A DNA stretch of 64,000 nucleotides from Helicoverpa zea (Eukaryota > Arthropoda > Insecta > Lepidoptera > Noctuidae): positions 7,318,501-7,382,500 of the forward strand of contig NC_061465.1 of NCBI RefSeq assembly GCF_022581195.2. Direction: 5' to 3'. Shown in pieces: positions 24,831 to 36,463 of this stretch. A program made the translations under genes and the position numbers. Each line of letters opens with the position of its first letter. The first letter of the stretch is position 1. The notes beneath the pieces are model-generated. The model saw only the letters and a program-made list of their open reading frames with translations. It did not search any database and was not told where the DNA came from.

Positions 24831-26328
24831 TCGTGAAATGACACGACTCATTTACAGGTATGTATGTTAAAGTACAGTACAGCAGAGGTCTTTTCCATAA
24901 GATCTTCTCCGAAACGTGCACCTAACTAACTATTGACGTGTTGCTCACATCTGAATAGGTCTATATGAAATACAATCCTTTGACATTGCGTATACCCGTG
25001 AGAAGAAAGAAAAGGTAGAAAGAAAATTATAAAAAAATTGCATCTACTTCTCTTAGGTCACGATCAGAAATATTGAATCATTTGTAACCTACTTTACTAA
25101 CGCTTAAAAAAAGAACCCGCTTGACGTTCTTCTCATTTCAAAAATAGACAACGTTATAAATTTAAAAGATGTTTCTATCACGCCATTAATAAAGTCTGCA
25201 GAAGAATAAGATAGCAAGACAATACAGAGCATCCTGTTCTACAATTTCTTTGTACTATTTGCTCTACGGAAACTGAAATGAAAAAGTCTCGATCACTTTT
25301 CAAAAGAGGTCTTTATTATAGAAACCGGGTTGGCACAGCACTAGTACTGGGAAGAAACAAAAAACTTCTTTTGTTCCGTGGTTGCGACGGATTGACTTTC
25401 ACAGCTTTCATGTGGAAGTCTCATCGGGATCAAATGTGTGAGGAGTCTGGTTACGATTGTCATAGAGGTGTTGAACTTTATGCTGTTTAGGAATGAATGT
25501 AGATGTAATGATGGTAGCTTGTAGTGGTGGATAGGGTCGGTAATTGTAACATTGTAACATGTATGTATATTTTTGACTATTTCTTATGAAAGACAATAAG
25601 ACTGTCGAATTAAATACTAATGTTCTTTGAAATATTCATGTAAGAAAACTCAAAATGCCGCAGAGCGCTGAAAGAAAATTTTCTTTTTCGTAATACCTAC
25701 TGATCTTCGTAGGTTTAATTTAATGACAACGCATATTAAGAAGAAAATCCCGAAGAGAAGGTTTATCCGCACTTTATTATCATGAAAAAGACATTGTAAG
25801 TTCACCTCGATATTGTTAAAGGGAGAACTTTAACAATTTCTCTTTTAGACATACACAATTGAAACTTTTTCTTGCTAGATATATCTACTTACATTAGTGC
25901 GACAGAATGAGGTCATTCTGTACGTACCTAAGTAAGTAATATGGTCATAATAATCTTAATCGATCGATATAGCACATGGTACAGCATTACCTACTTATTT
26001 TTAAATACCCCAACAGAAATACATACTAAGTATTCATTTGTTATCAAAAAGTTTGAACTTAATTAAATTAAGATAACAATGCTCATCTGATCTCATCAAA
26101 TAACAATAACCACCATCATTTTCCTTTCGCAAACATCGACGGTCTCAATTTTCATCAGCATAGACCAAGTTTAACATTAATTAAGGTATATCCACAGAGT
26201 AGAAAATACAATCTACATAGATATAATATTACTAAACAAGATTGCGCACGCTCAAAATATATATTTACGAAAATGAACTCTATTCTAACGCAATAAGGTA
26301 CTAAATTGGTTGCATAATACACAGAGGC

Positions 26329-27144
26329 AAATCCGAGCCGAGAGGGATAGTTCGAACGGAGGCTGTTTGTCTCTTTCTAACACCTTGCCAGCATAAAAAA
26401 ATGTTGTGATCAAAAGTTTTGTCTTCCCAAAAACAATTGAATCACTTATATTTTTATCTTATTTTAACAATTGTAAGTCAACAAATTAATAACAATCGCA
26501 TTAATTTATTCGTATTTATTATTAAAACATAAACAACATAAATTTTTATTTAGCTTTTTTTTATTTTCTAGCGGTAACCCTGAACATTCTTGGCGCGTAA
26601 TCAGCATTTAAAATTTTGTTTATTTTTTTTTTGTATTAAATCAATTTAAACTATTAAAATGGTGAAAAAGTGTTGCGTTTCTACTTGCAAAAGTGAATCC
26701 TATGGTGGTTGCAATATATCGTTCCACAGGTTAGCTAATAATAACATTTTCGTAAACCAAACAACTAGGGTGCCCATGAATTCTTGTAACGAGTCAAAAT
26801 ATGGGTGATGGATTTTAAAACTGTTGTACTATTGTTATAGCTTCCCAAAAAATGAAGAAAGGCGACATAAATGGCTCAGCAGTCTATATATGAAGTAGAA
26901 ATACAAAAAAAAACAGTCTTCACTTCGAATCTTCCTGCTTTTATACTGCTAATTTCCGCTAATTATTAAAAGCCTTTATTAGTATCTTAAGGTCACAAAC
27001 TGCGTAAGTTAAAACTTCAATACTAATCTGTGTTTAATAATCTTAGCAAATTCGGATTTGTCTCACATAGCTTAATCTCATAGTCACCCTATTAGAAAGG
27101 GACAGACAGCCTCCGTACTAACTGTTTCACTCGGCTCGTTTTTT
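26329..27144 (+). mobile_element. THAP-type DNA transposon remnant
   Basis: Imperfect terminal inverted repeats of about 55 bp at 26329-26382 and 27090-27144 share GAGCCGAG, ACGGAGGCTGT and CTTTCTAA. They enclose a plus-strand gene start whose product has the beginning of a THAP zinc finger (separate entry). THAP domains are the DNA-binding domains of P-element-like transposases and of host proteins derived from them. At 0.8 kb the element is far too short for a transposase, so it is an internally deleted, non-autonomous copy. The superfamily assignment is inference from the THAP fragment plus inverted repeats; the target duplication was not resolved. Confidence 0.65.
26659..26898 (+). pseudogene. 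Truncated, intron-containing THAP-domain gene fragment
   Basis: Exon 1 (26659-26729) starts at an ATG and reads MVKKCCVSTCKSESYGGCNI then SFH. A GT-AG intron of 111 bp (GTTAGC...TTATAG) leads to 26841, where the frame continues SFPKNEERRHKWLSSLYMK and stops at TAG (26896-26898). The spliced product is 42 residues. Basic N-terminus, C-x4-C, SFH..FPKNEERR.KW is the diagnostic first half of the C2CH THAP zinc finger; the distal Cys-His pair and AVPTIF-type end are missing after the stop. It is either a decayed transposase gene or, less likely, a small expressed peptide. Ser replaces the usual Arg at the splice junction codon. Confidence 0.72.
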
Positions 27145-27903
27145 GGGTTTATATGCGCAGTCCTGTTTACTAATATTATGTCTATGACAATCTACAGCGA
27201 ACACAACCCATCAGGCTCCTGTGTCTATGGTTATAACAGGTTAATCAACCACTCCTTATCCTGTTCATCGCTAAAGCCCGCTGTTCAATGCGCTCACCGA
27301 TAGTTAATGTCCATTGACAACCGACGCTTTCACACACATTAAGAGTGAATTATTAGTATACGGGTTTCCTTCCAGTATTTTCCTTGCAGATAGGAACATC
27401 CGTGTGTCGTGTATCTTTAGATTTAAGGGCGTGAAACTGTTTTTGCGGTTATAACTGCCTTCAGCAATCATCATTAGATCTTTGTCGCACTTACGTAGTC
27501 GTACATTTCCGTGACGGAAATATGTACATACTTTTAAGTAAAATTTAGAGTTAAGTAAGTAAAGTTTGAGTCTTGAGTATTTCGAGGTGGGATATATAAT
27601 CCCTAAGTTCGTGCCATTCTAAGGCTTCTATATTTTACCCACCACTTACCTACAATAAAAGTTCAATAAAAACATGAAAGAAGAAGAAGAAGCAAGGATC
27701 AAAGTTCGTGTCATCCTCATTTTGTATTACCTACAAGGAAATCCCATGGGAGTCGCGTGAATACATTGGAGTTCGACGTGTCTTGCACCTGAATCGACAA
27801 ATAACTTTGCTTTTATATATTATTGATGGAAGGTAAAGAAATGAAATTACGTTGTATGGTATTTTTATTTGCCCATAATACACCCTTTTAGCCCCACCCA
27901 TAT

Positions 27904-29714
27904 AGTGCAGTCATTGAAGCGAAAAATACGGTCTAACCTCCGAATTTTTTTACTGTGAACCGATTTGCATGAAATTTTGGAATTAGGTTCATCCTACCCT
28001 TAACTTCAAAAGTGAATATGATTTGAACTCCGCCACCCCCCCTGGGGGTGGTTGCCACCCCTTCTTTGGGGTGAATATTTTTTTTGCAAAATAACCTCGG
28101 ATATCGATAGAAAACCTAATTTTAAGCATAAGTTGTCTTTAAAGTTTAAAAAAAATCCAATACTTTCCAAGTTATTGGCAATTGAAAATTCGCAATTTTT
28201 TCACGTTTTTCATCGGTTTTTTTGCAAATATCTCCAAAAATATACGTTTTATCGAAAATGTATAAAGAACAAAATTGTAGCAGGTAAAACAACGAACAAT
28301 TTGTTTTTTTTATAAACTGTTCTAAGTGCAATATTAAGCTAGATATTAAAGATCAAAGCCGTTTTTTATTTTGTCTGAAATTTAATCGACGTAGTTTATG
28401 CCATCTATTATTTTAGTAAGTTGATCAATTTACGAGTTTTATTATTTTCCGGTTACATATAAACACATTACAATAGTTGTGACTCTTTATTATACTGCCT
28501 ACTTTCACATTGCTCCAAATATTGATACTCCGAAGTTTTCAGTTACTAAGTAGAAAAAAATATGACAAGTTTTTGGACCGTAACTCCTTCAATTTTCATG
28601 CTATCACAATTTATAAAAAACCACTGTAAAAGTAATTAAGAGAGCTACAACATCCATCATTGCAATATATAGTAAAGAACTTTTTTCTAAAACGGTGAAG
28701 GGTTAAAGGGCTTAAGAGAGGCTGTGATTGCGCTGCCACGCGCTCTTTAAACAATCATATCTCCGTCAATTTTTGTTCGACAGAAAAAACAAACAAACCT
28801 AATTGTTTGTCAGAAAAATACCTAATTTTTTTATCAGTACACTTTTATACGTATCTGTCGTAATTTTTGAGATATTATGAAAAACAAGTGGGTTTTTCTT
28901 TAATTAGAAATTTTGTTATTTTCCTTAATCGCGACTTTTTTGAAAAATATCTGTCCTAAAGCAGCCAAACTGATACTATCTATCAAACTCTTCATAATAA
29001 AGTTAATCCTAGGCGGAATACGATTAATTTTAATTTTGGTGGAAATGGCACTTATGAAACCCATTGATTTAAAAGAAAAAATATAAGATGCTCCCCTTAT
29101 TTGCAATACAGCTCACTTATTTTACGTGCAAAAGACTTTTAATAGTGCTCATCTTAAAGCTTATTTCAAGCACTACAAAACCCATTTTTATTAGAATTTA
29201 TAAAATGCATCTACTCGCCGCTACATGGCATTGACCACAACGATTAAATTTCAGACAAAATAAAAAACGGCTTTGATCTTTTATATCTAGCTTAATATTG
29301 CACTTAGGACATTTTATAAAAAAACTAATTGTTCGTTGTTTTACCTGCTACAATTTTGTTCTTTATACATTTTCGATAAAACGTATATTTTTGGAGATAT
29401 TTGCAAAAAACCGATGAAAAACGTGAAAAAATTGCGAATTTTCAATTGCCAATAACTTGAAAAGTATTGGATTTTTTTTAAAACTTTAAAGACAACTTTT
29501 GCTTAAAATTAGGTCTTCTATCGATATCCGAGGTTATTTTGCAAAAAAAATATTCACCCCAAAGAAGGGGTGGCAACCACCCCCAGGGGGGGTGGCGGAG
29601 TTCAAATCATATTCACTTTTAAGGTTAAGGGTAAGATGAACCTAATTCCAAAATTTCATGCAAATCGGTTCACAGTAAAAAAAATCGTAGCAATAATGCT
29701 TCAATGACTGCACT
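27904..29714. mobile_element. Long-inverted-repeat element (arms about 480 bp)
   Basis: The arms at 27904-28388 and 29241-29714 are inverted copies with a few percent difference. Outer ends are AGTGCAGTCATTGAAGC and its complement, and inner ends are GTCTGAAATTTAATCG. Each arm carries a C-rich then G-rich block (CACCCCCCCTGGGGGTGG) able to fold back. Both outer ends abut a TA dinucleotide, which could be a two-base target duplication. The 850-bp centre is AT-rich with no transposase frame. The structure fits a non-autonomous DNA transposon with long arms; reading frames in the arms are chance and appear in both copies. Confidence 0.8.
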
Positions 29715-32700
29715 AATAAAGCATTTTATTTAACGACTCAACTCAGAACATACTCGATCGATTTCAAACTATTTTCTTTTATAATTAGAAATACATATTT
29801 ACCTTATGTAACTAAGCTATATTTTCATTTCAGTACATGAAAAATGTCTCTAGTCTAGAGATACAGGGAAAACCGCGGGAAACAGACTGGATTTTACATT
29901 ATTGTATTGAACAATTCACTCTCGTAATAAACAAAGCCAATATTTTTAATAACGTCACGTAGAATCAATTCAGCGAAAATCCCCTTTACTACAAGATGAA
30001 AATTGCCAGTGACTGGTACAGGTGTACCAACGAAGGTATAAAGTAGCAAGTCGTTCAGGCGCCGGGAAATAATGCGCTTACAAGACTTACATATTGCGAC
30101 TGACTCGAATAAAATGTACGTGGTACAGTGCTCGTAGAACATGTACCCAGTTTGTTACAATTACGTGATATTTTAAGCTTCTACCCACTACGTTAAATAC
30201 TGAAATTTTTTTATTTGTTAATTTAAAATTTAAGGTTTTCCTCACCAAAAGAAAGAAATTCGGAAGGTTATTTAAGGTGGTTTACTGATGTCTGAGTGTT
30301 ATTTCACGACACAGAAAAGCAGTGACACAAAAAAGAATGGTAAATACAGTTTAGTTTGTAAAATGACAACTAATAAGTTATTCAAAGACCGTAGAGTTCT
30401 TTCATGTTATGGGTATGAAGGTCTTATCGATTTTAGTGGAAAGCCTTGACATTTGATATGAACAACAATGACGTCATGAATAGAAAATATGGGAATATTT
30501 GTGAAAGGTACTATAGAACAACTACACGCTTCGACAGGCAGACGCAGTACTTCGATAAACTGAAATTATTTTGACTTCTTCGCGCCTTCTTCCTCTATTT
30601 TCTAGCTTACTTCCAGACATCAATGTTATATTTATTGCAGATTTTTTTTTTGTAAAAATTGTCTTCATATTATTATATGTTGCTGGTAAAAACGCAACAG
30701 TACTCGCATTTCGTGAAACAGATAGAACATAGGATTGGTACAATACGACTGGAACTAAAAATAGAGTTCACAACACACAGCATCAGTCCGCTCACATCCA
30801 GTAATTGCATTTTTGTGTACACCCCCCACTACTTCCACCCTCTCCCAGGATTAGTGAGAGTGCTCAAATATGAGTGTCTTTCACAGATAGCTGTCGACCA
30901 GCGTGTGGAGAGGCCCAACGATCTGGCTTTTAATACCGCATTAGTGGCCTACGATTGTTTGAAATTGTCTTCATAATTCAGTTGGGGTCGCCCTTTTTCA
31001 TAACTCAGTATAATGTATCGTCGTGAAGGGGCGCGGCTCTTATATCTGGCATTTATTATTTTTATCATAGAACCTTTATAGCTGTTAAAGTCGTAAGCAT
31101 TTGGGTGGGTAAATACGTTTCGACGGAGTTACAGTACGACCATGATATTTAGGGACGCCCTGTCATTTTACTAGCGATATTTTTTCCAACTGTATGTGTA
31201 AAGCAAATGTAGAACAAAATTAATATAAATTAGGAACATTCCTAATAAATTGTGGTTGTGACGAATTATATTCGTCTAGCTAGATTACGACTGTGCAGCA
31301 ACTAAAACAGACAAGACAGTACAGGAGCAGCACATAACAAGACTATTCACGGAATCCTACTGTTCATCCTGGTCTTTACGGGGAAAATATAAAATTGTTA
31401 CATTTGGCCCTTTCGTATCGGAGAATTTAAGGGCGTCTGCGGGCACGATTTATATATATCTTGACACTTGTTGATAGCCTGCCCTGCCGGAGCTCTGATG
31501 TATTGGCAGAGAGATACATTGTATTACTGTCAAGCCGTGAAAGGGTATTATAAAGCTGACCTCCGTTTGTATTGAAATTTGCGATGAATGGTGGGATAGC
31601 GCGATAAAAATATAAACCCAAAACATATTTATCTTTCATTCATTTTTTATTTTATTTGCAGTTGTGAATGACTGAAAGGGGAGGGTTGATGAGGTTGACG
31701 CGATATATTTTATTTAAAGTGGTTTGAGTTTATTTGATAGCGGTTTTGAATACAGTTTCGAAGCTTTTTCATTAATTATGATCTACCTTTACTATTTTAT
31801 TGTAGGTAATTAAGTATTCAAGTAGAAAAAAATTGTGTATCCTACAAATCATCTTAAATTATCCTTCAGAACAGATTACACTAATGTTAAAATTCACAGA
31901 TGTTACAGCCTCATATTCACATTAACATTTATAACATTACGTAAGAGAACTGTATGGAACTCTTATAAAATAAAACAAAACGTAGATAGTCGTAAATATA
32001 TGGTCGTGGTGATAAAAACAGAAGCAGCCGTTGCCTTTTAATTTAATTGCAGCACTCAACAATATTTCTCCTCCATATTAGTTTATACGTAAAGAGACTA
32101 TTGTAAAAATGCATAAAGTAATATTTAAAAAAGAACAACACCCTGTGTTGTTTGCTTTTAGAAAAATTTGCATTAAAATGTGTCTTTGTTTATGCACATA
32201 CTGTTTTAAAATTACAAAATGTATCTAGTCTTTCAGTTAATCTGATATTCTTATGTATTCATGAAAAATTAAGTTTTGTTGATGAAAGCAGAACAAAAAA
32301 CACTGTGACGTTATTACCTTTTTGTCAACAGAATAGATAGAGAAAAAGCTAGTTATAAAAATCATCCATATTTTCAGGGTTTCTGACCTCTTTTACTGCC
32401 AAATATTTCCCATTGTGCTCTCGTTACGAGATATAGAGGTTACACAAATATTAGGTCTCATAACAGAGAACTCGAATCCCGCGTATAATAATGGTTGAAT
32501 AGTTTAGTAGTATATAAACGTAAGTGAATTTCTGTGTCGGTCCATTGTAAAAATGTGGACGGCGAGCGCTCCCTTACCTATGAATAATGTATAAACTGAC
32601 GGATCACTAATAGTTGTTACCAATAGGTTTGTTTTTTTACAAACCAACATTTTTATTGACAAGATTTGAGTGATTTACATACGAGGGCCAGGAAAAACAG

Positions 32701-35700
32701 AAATCCATGAATTTGAGATTTTTTTCATGGATTTGTGCAGTAACAATAAAATAACCGACCAAGTTTTGCCATTAGTTCATCACCATCACACGTAAACCAT
32801 GTTTGGGTAAAGAAACAACTATTCGTATTGTTTAACCTAATGAATAGATGCTTGGCTGTGGGATCATCCATGGGGCAATATTTTTGAGATCATAACTAAA
32901 CAATAACATGCTGCTCCAACGAAACATTTAGGTCATAAATATCTAGTTCCCACCTCCCCAGTAACACGTCATATATATAACGAACAATCCGCTGGGAATT
33001 ACGCCACAGCCAAGGCTTGGCTTGTAGAATTACTTTACCTATCTTATTTGTAACAAAATATACCGTGTATATAGGCATATTTCCATGAAATATGGTACAA
33101 ACTGGAATACGTATAGCAGGTAACTAATTGATAAAAATATTTTATGTAGCCTTTTTCTACCTTTATTTACCTACGCCATACTTCTTTGAAAGCATATTCA
33201 AAATATTCTCCTTTTCATAAAGTCTAGTATGCAAGATTATAAGGTGATAAAAGCTGTTTTAAATCTCCGCAATTTATACTCAACGAGAGAATTATCTTGG
33301 ACACAGATTAAGATGAAAATAAATCCTTCTACAAAGTCCGAGTAAGTGCAATCTTTCGTAGAAACTTTTCACTTTGTGCAGTTTTGGAATTGGCAGATAT
33401 TACTCAAATAGTATAAAGTATAAAATGGGTAGTTATCGCTCTATGAATGGATTCTTGCTCTGGGTTAAAATAAATTGAATGAAAAGTCACGAGGTATGCT
33501 TTGAATGGAAACGTACGCACTGTACCGTATTAACATGTTCACGTGCATGAAATAACGATCAACTTCAAACAATTTGAATTCCCTTTTTTATCAAGTTACG
33601 AAACGTTTTTGTCGCGAGAAAAAAATGATTATGTGATTTGACAGGGTGGTGATTTTATTTTCTGACAAAATAAAAGTTCTTTGTATTCTCGTGAAAACAA
33701 AATGGAATCAACATAATGATATTCTTACCCGAATAAAAGTGTCAACTATTGTATAACTCAGAAATAGTTTTTATAGCTCTATTTATTCTCCACTTCACAC
33801 CTTTTCGTGTGTACAAACAGAAGTGTCAATAAGTACAAAATAAACGGAGAAACTACATATTTGAGTGCGTTTTCATTACGATTACGACTTCATTAACGGT
33901 TCAAAGACATGAAACTTAATTTGTTTAACTTCGTCTGTTAATTTGAGCTACTGGGTTTTAAAGTTGAAATTAAACATGAGATAAGGATGACGTCAGAAAC
34001 GTAATCTGACTGTAAAAGATGATCCCGTCTGCTGGGACACAGAACGACTGTGTATTTAGAAACTGTATGTATTTAGAAAGCATAACTTCGAAATCCTGGT
34101 ATGTAAATATTAAATTGTACAACATTTTGAAGAAGGTTTGTTTAGTTGAGGTTTACTTGCTTTGATTATTTTGTACAGAAACTAATTTTGAATGATACGT
34201 TTAATATCGTCTTATTAAGTAAAATATATTACCTACAAATAATCGAAATTTATGAAGCACCATCAACTAATCTATGGCCGTATAACCTACTAGTAAATGA
34301 CCACTGAAGCAATATATTTTATCTAACATACATTTTATCCTTCACATTACGAAGCTTGAACAATTTGACTAGCGAATAAGTTATGTAAAGCCATTACCAA
34401 GTAACAATTTACGTGCAAATCTGCTACTCAATACACGTCTGTTATTTCTCTAGGCACTAAATTATTGCATGTACCATTCAACATGCTAACAGGGAACTGC
34501 AATCAAACTTTACTGTTGCGAAAACCAGCGTCAGAGCAAATGAAGGTGATTAAACACACCTTTAATAATTAATTGATTTAACTTTGTGGACTAAAGTTTT
34601 CAATAAAAGGTTAAGAGATTATAAAGCACTGAGTAATCGGCTTATAGCTCTGAGTGAGATTTTCAGGTGAAACAATATTTATAAAGAAAAAAACCCGACC
34701 ATCTTTTAAACTAATAATTCTTATGATACTTTATTAAAGTAGAATAACCATACAATATACGATTTAGGATATACAATTGTACATATACATGTCATATATA
34801 CAATCGTTAAGCTGAAAGACGTAAAGCCAATAGTTTTGATGGCTAAAGCTTCGACAACGTAGCATAGCCTAGTCTAAAGAGGCTTTCGTTAGGCATAGGG
34901 ATTATTCCAGGGTTATGATAGCTGGCTCTACTAACTCTGTATGTCAGGAGATTTCCCTAAAAGCTCTGTTTGTTGGCAAATTGGATTACATTTCCGAAGA
35001 AGGTAGAATATACGCCTATCGATGTAGGTACATGCAAGTACATATAATTTATTCATGTAAAATTGAATATTTTTTCACATAATTTCGCCTGCTTCCTTTG
35101 CATACCCCGGATGAAAAGCTTCCCTTTAAGCGTCCCCAAAATACCAACTATCCCCGTGCAAAAATTCCTCACCACCATTTCCTCGTAAAATCGAACCTTA
35201 CAAACAACCTTTCGCATGTCAAATATCAGTGAGGGTTACTCCAAATTGGTCCTGTGCAATAGTTCAGAAATGCAGCTTTCCTTGCATTACGAGTGCCGTT
35301 TGAAAGGCAATGCTAGCTCTCACAAATTAATTACTCGCTTAGAGTAAAACTGCTGCTTTCTACAGTCTAATTCAGTTGGGAATGACCCTTGTGGAAACCA
35401 GCTCCGCTCTGCTATAACGCAGTGGCGGTTTACACGTGTTTTAATTTCCAAATGTAATTAAATAGCAACAAGAATGTGTAAGTACCGTTATACAGGATTT
35501 TTGTTACCAAAATAATATTTTTGGTTGTTTCTTTTAAAGCGTCATTGGGTGTAGATAAGACAAATAAAAATAAATAATAACTTCACAGAGGTCAATGATA
35601 GAAAAATGGCTCTTATTGTTTTCTTTTCATAAAGCAAAAATGCATTAATTATTCATTAAAAGTTAAGCTTCACTAACATTTGGCTCACGAACTACAAACT

Positions 35701-36049
35701 CAAATAGATTAATGACACTTCAACTTTGAATAGCAAATATTTAACGTTACGTAAATCGCATTCATGTTGACTAATTAAACGTAGACTTTAATAAAGTTAA
35801 AATCAACGTACAAAAACCCCTGTTCAGAAGGTAATTAAAGCTATTGAGTGGACGAGCGTGTAAGTGAGGAGGCAAAGAACCTTCTATCTAATGAATAATA
35901 CATAGAACCGTGTGAGTTCGCCCTTAGACGGGAAAAGTATGGCGCAAACTATAAACTTTAATTGAGCCAATAAATATTAGCGCGAAGTGTTATTATACGA
36001 CCAAGTAATGTCGCATAAAAATAAATTATCGTTTACAACAAGAAAAACG

Positions 36050-36463
36050 TCAAAAAAAAAGTCGTGGTGGCCTAGTGGGAAAAAGTCGTGGTGGCCTAGT
36101 GGGCAAAGAACTAACCTCTCGAGTATGAGGGCGCGGGTTCGATTCCAGGTCAGGCAAGTACCAATGCAACTTTTCTAAGTTTGTATGTACTTTCTAAGTA
36201 TATCTTAGACACCGATGACTGTGTTTCGGATGGCACGTTAAACTGTAGGTCCCGGCTGTCATTGAACATCCTTGGCAGTCGTTACGGGTAGTCAGAAGCC
36301 AGTAAGTCTGACACCAGTCTAACCAAGGGGTATCGGGTTGCCTGGGTAACTGGGTTGAGGAGGTCAGATAGGCAGTCGCTTCTTGTAAAGCACTGGTACT
36401 CAGCTGAATCCGGTTAGACTGGAAGCCGACCCCAACATAGTTTGGGAAAAGGCTCGGAGGATG
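36050..36463 (+). mobile_element. Full-length tRNA-derived SINE with duplicated head
   Basis: The copy has the tRNA-like head GTCGTGGTGGCCTAGTGGG, box B GGTTCGATTCC, the CTTAGACACC junction, the long body (GGCACGTTAAACTGTAGGTC, AGAAGCCAGTAAGTCTGACA) and the 3' segment GACTGGAAGCCGACCCCAAC. It is flanked by a 13-bp direct repeat, AACAAGAAAAACG, at 36037-36049 and 36464-36476. The first 24 bp of the head (36061-36084) are repeated in tandem immediately after, separated by an A-run, giving two partial polymerase III box A regions. The antisense frame of about 100 codons through the body recurs in the 19.3-kb copy and is not a gene. Confidence 0.9.

Noticed and set aside
28052..28331. Frames on both strands in the left arm of the long inverted-repeat element
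   Set aside because: They arise from transposon arm sequence that is repeated in inverse at 29.2-29.7 kb and show Phe/Lys-rich compositional bias only.
27904..29714. Polinton/Maverick interpretation because the ends start with AGT
   Set aside because: No 6-bp target duplication is present, the size is 1.8 kb, and no polymerase, integrase or capsid frame is visible.
36061..36145. Apparent tRNA gene with box A and box B
   Set aside because: It is the tRNA-like head of a SINE; the body continues for 300 bp and the copy has target duplications.
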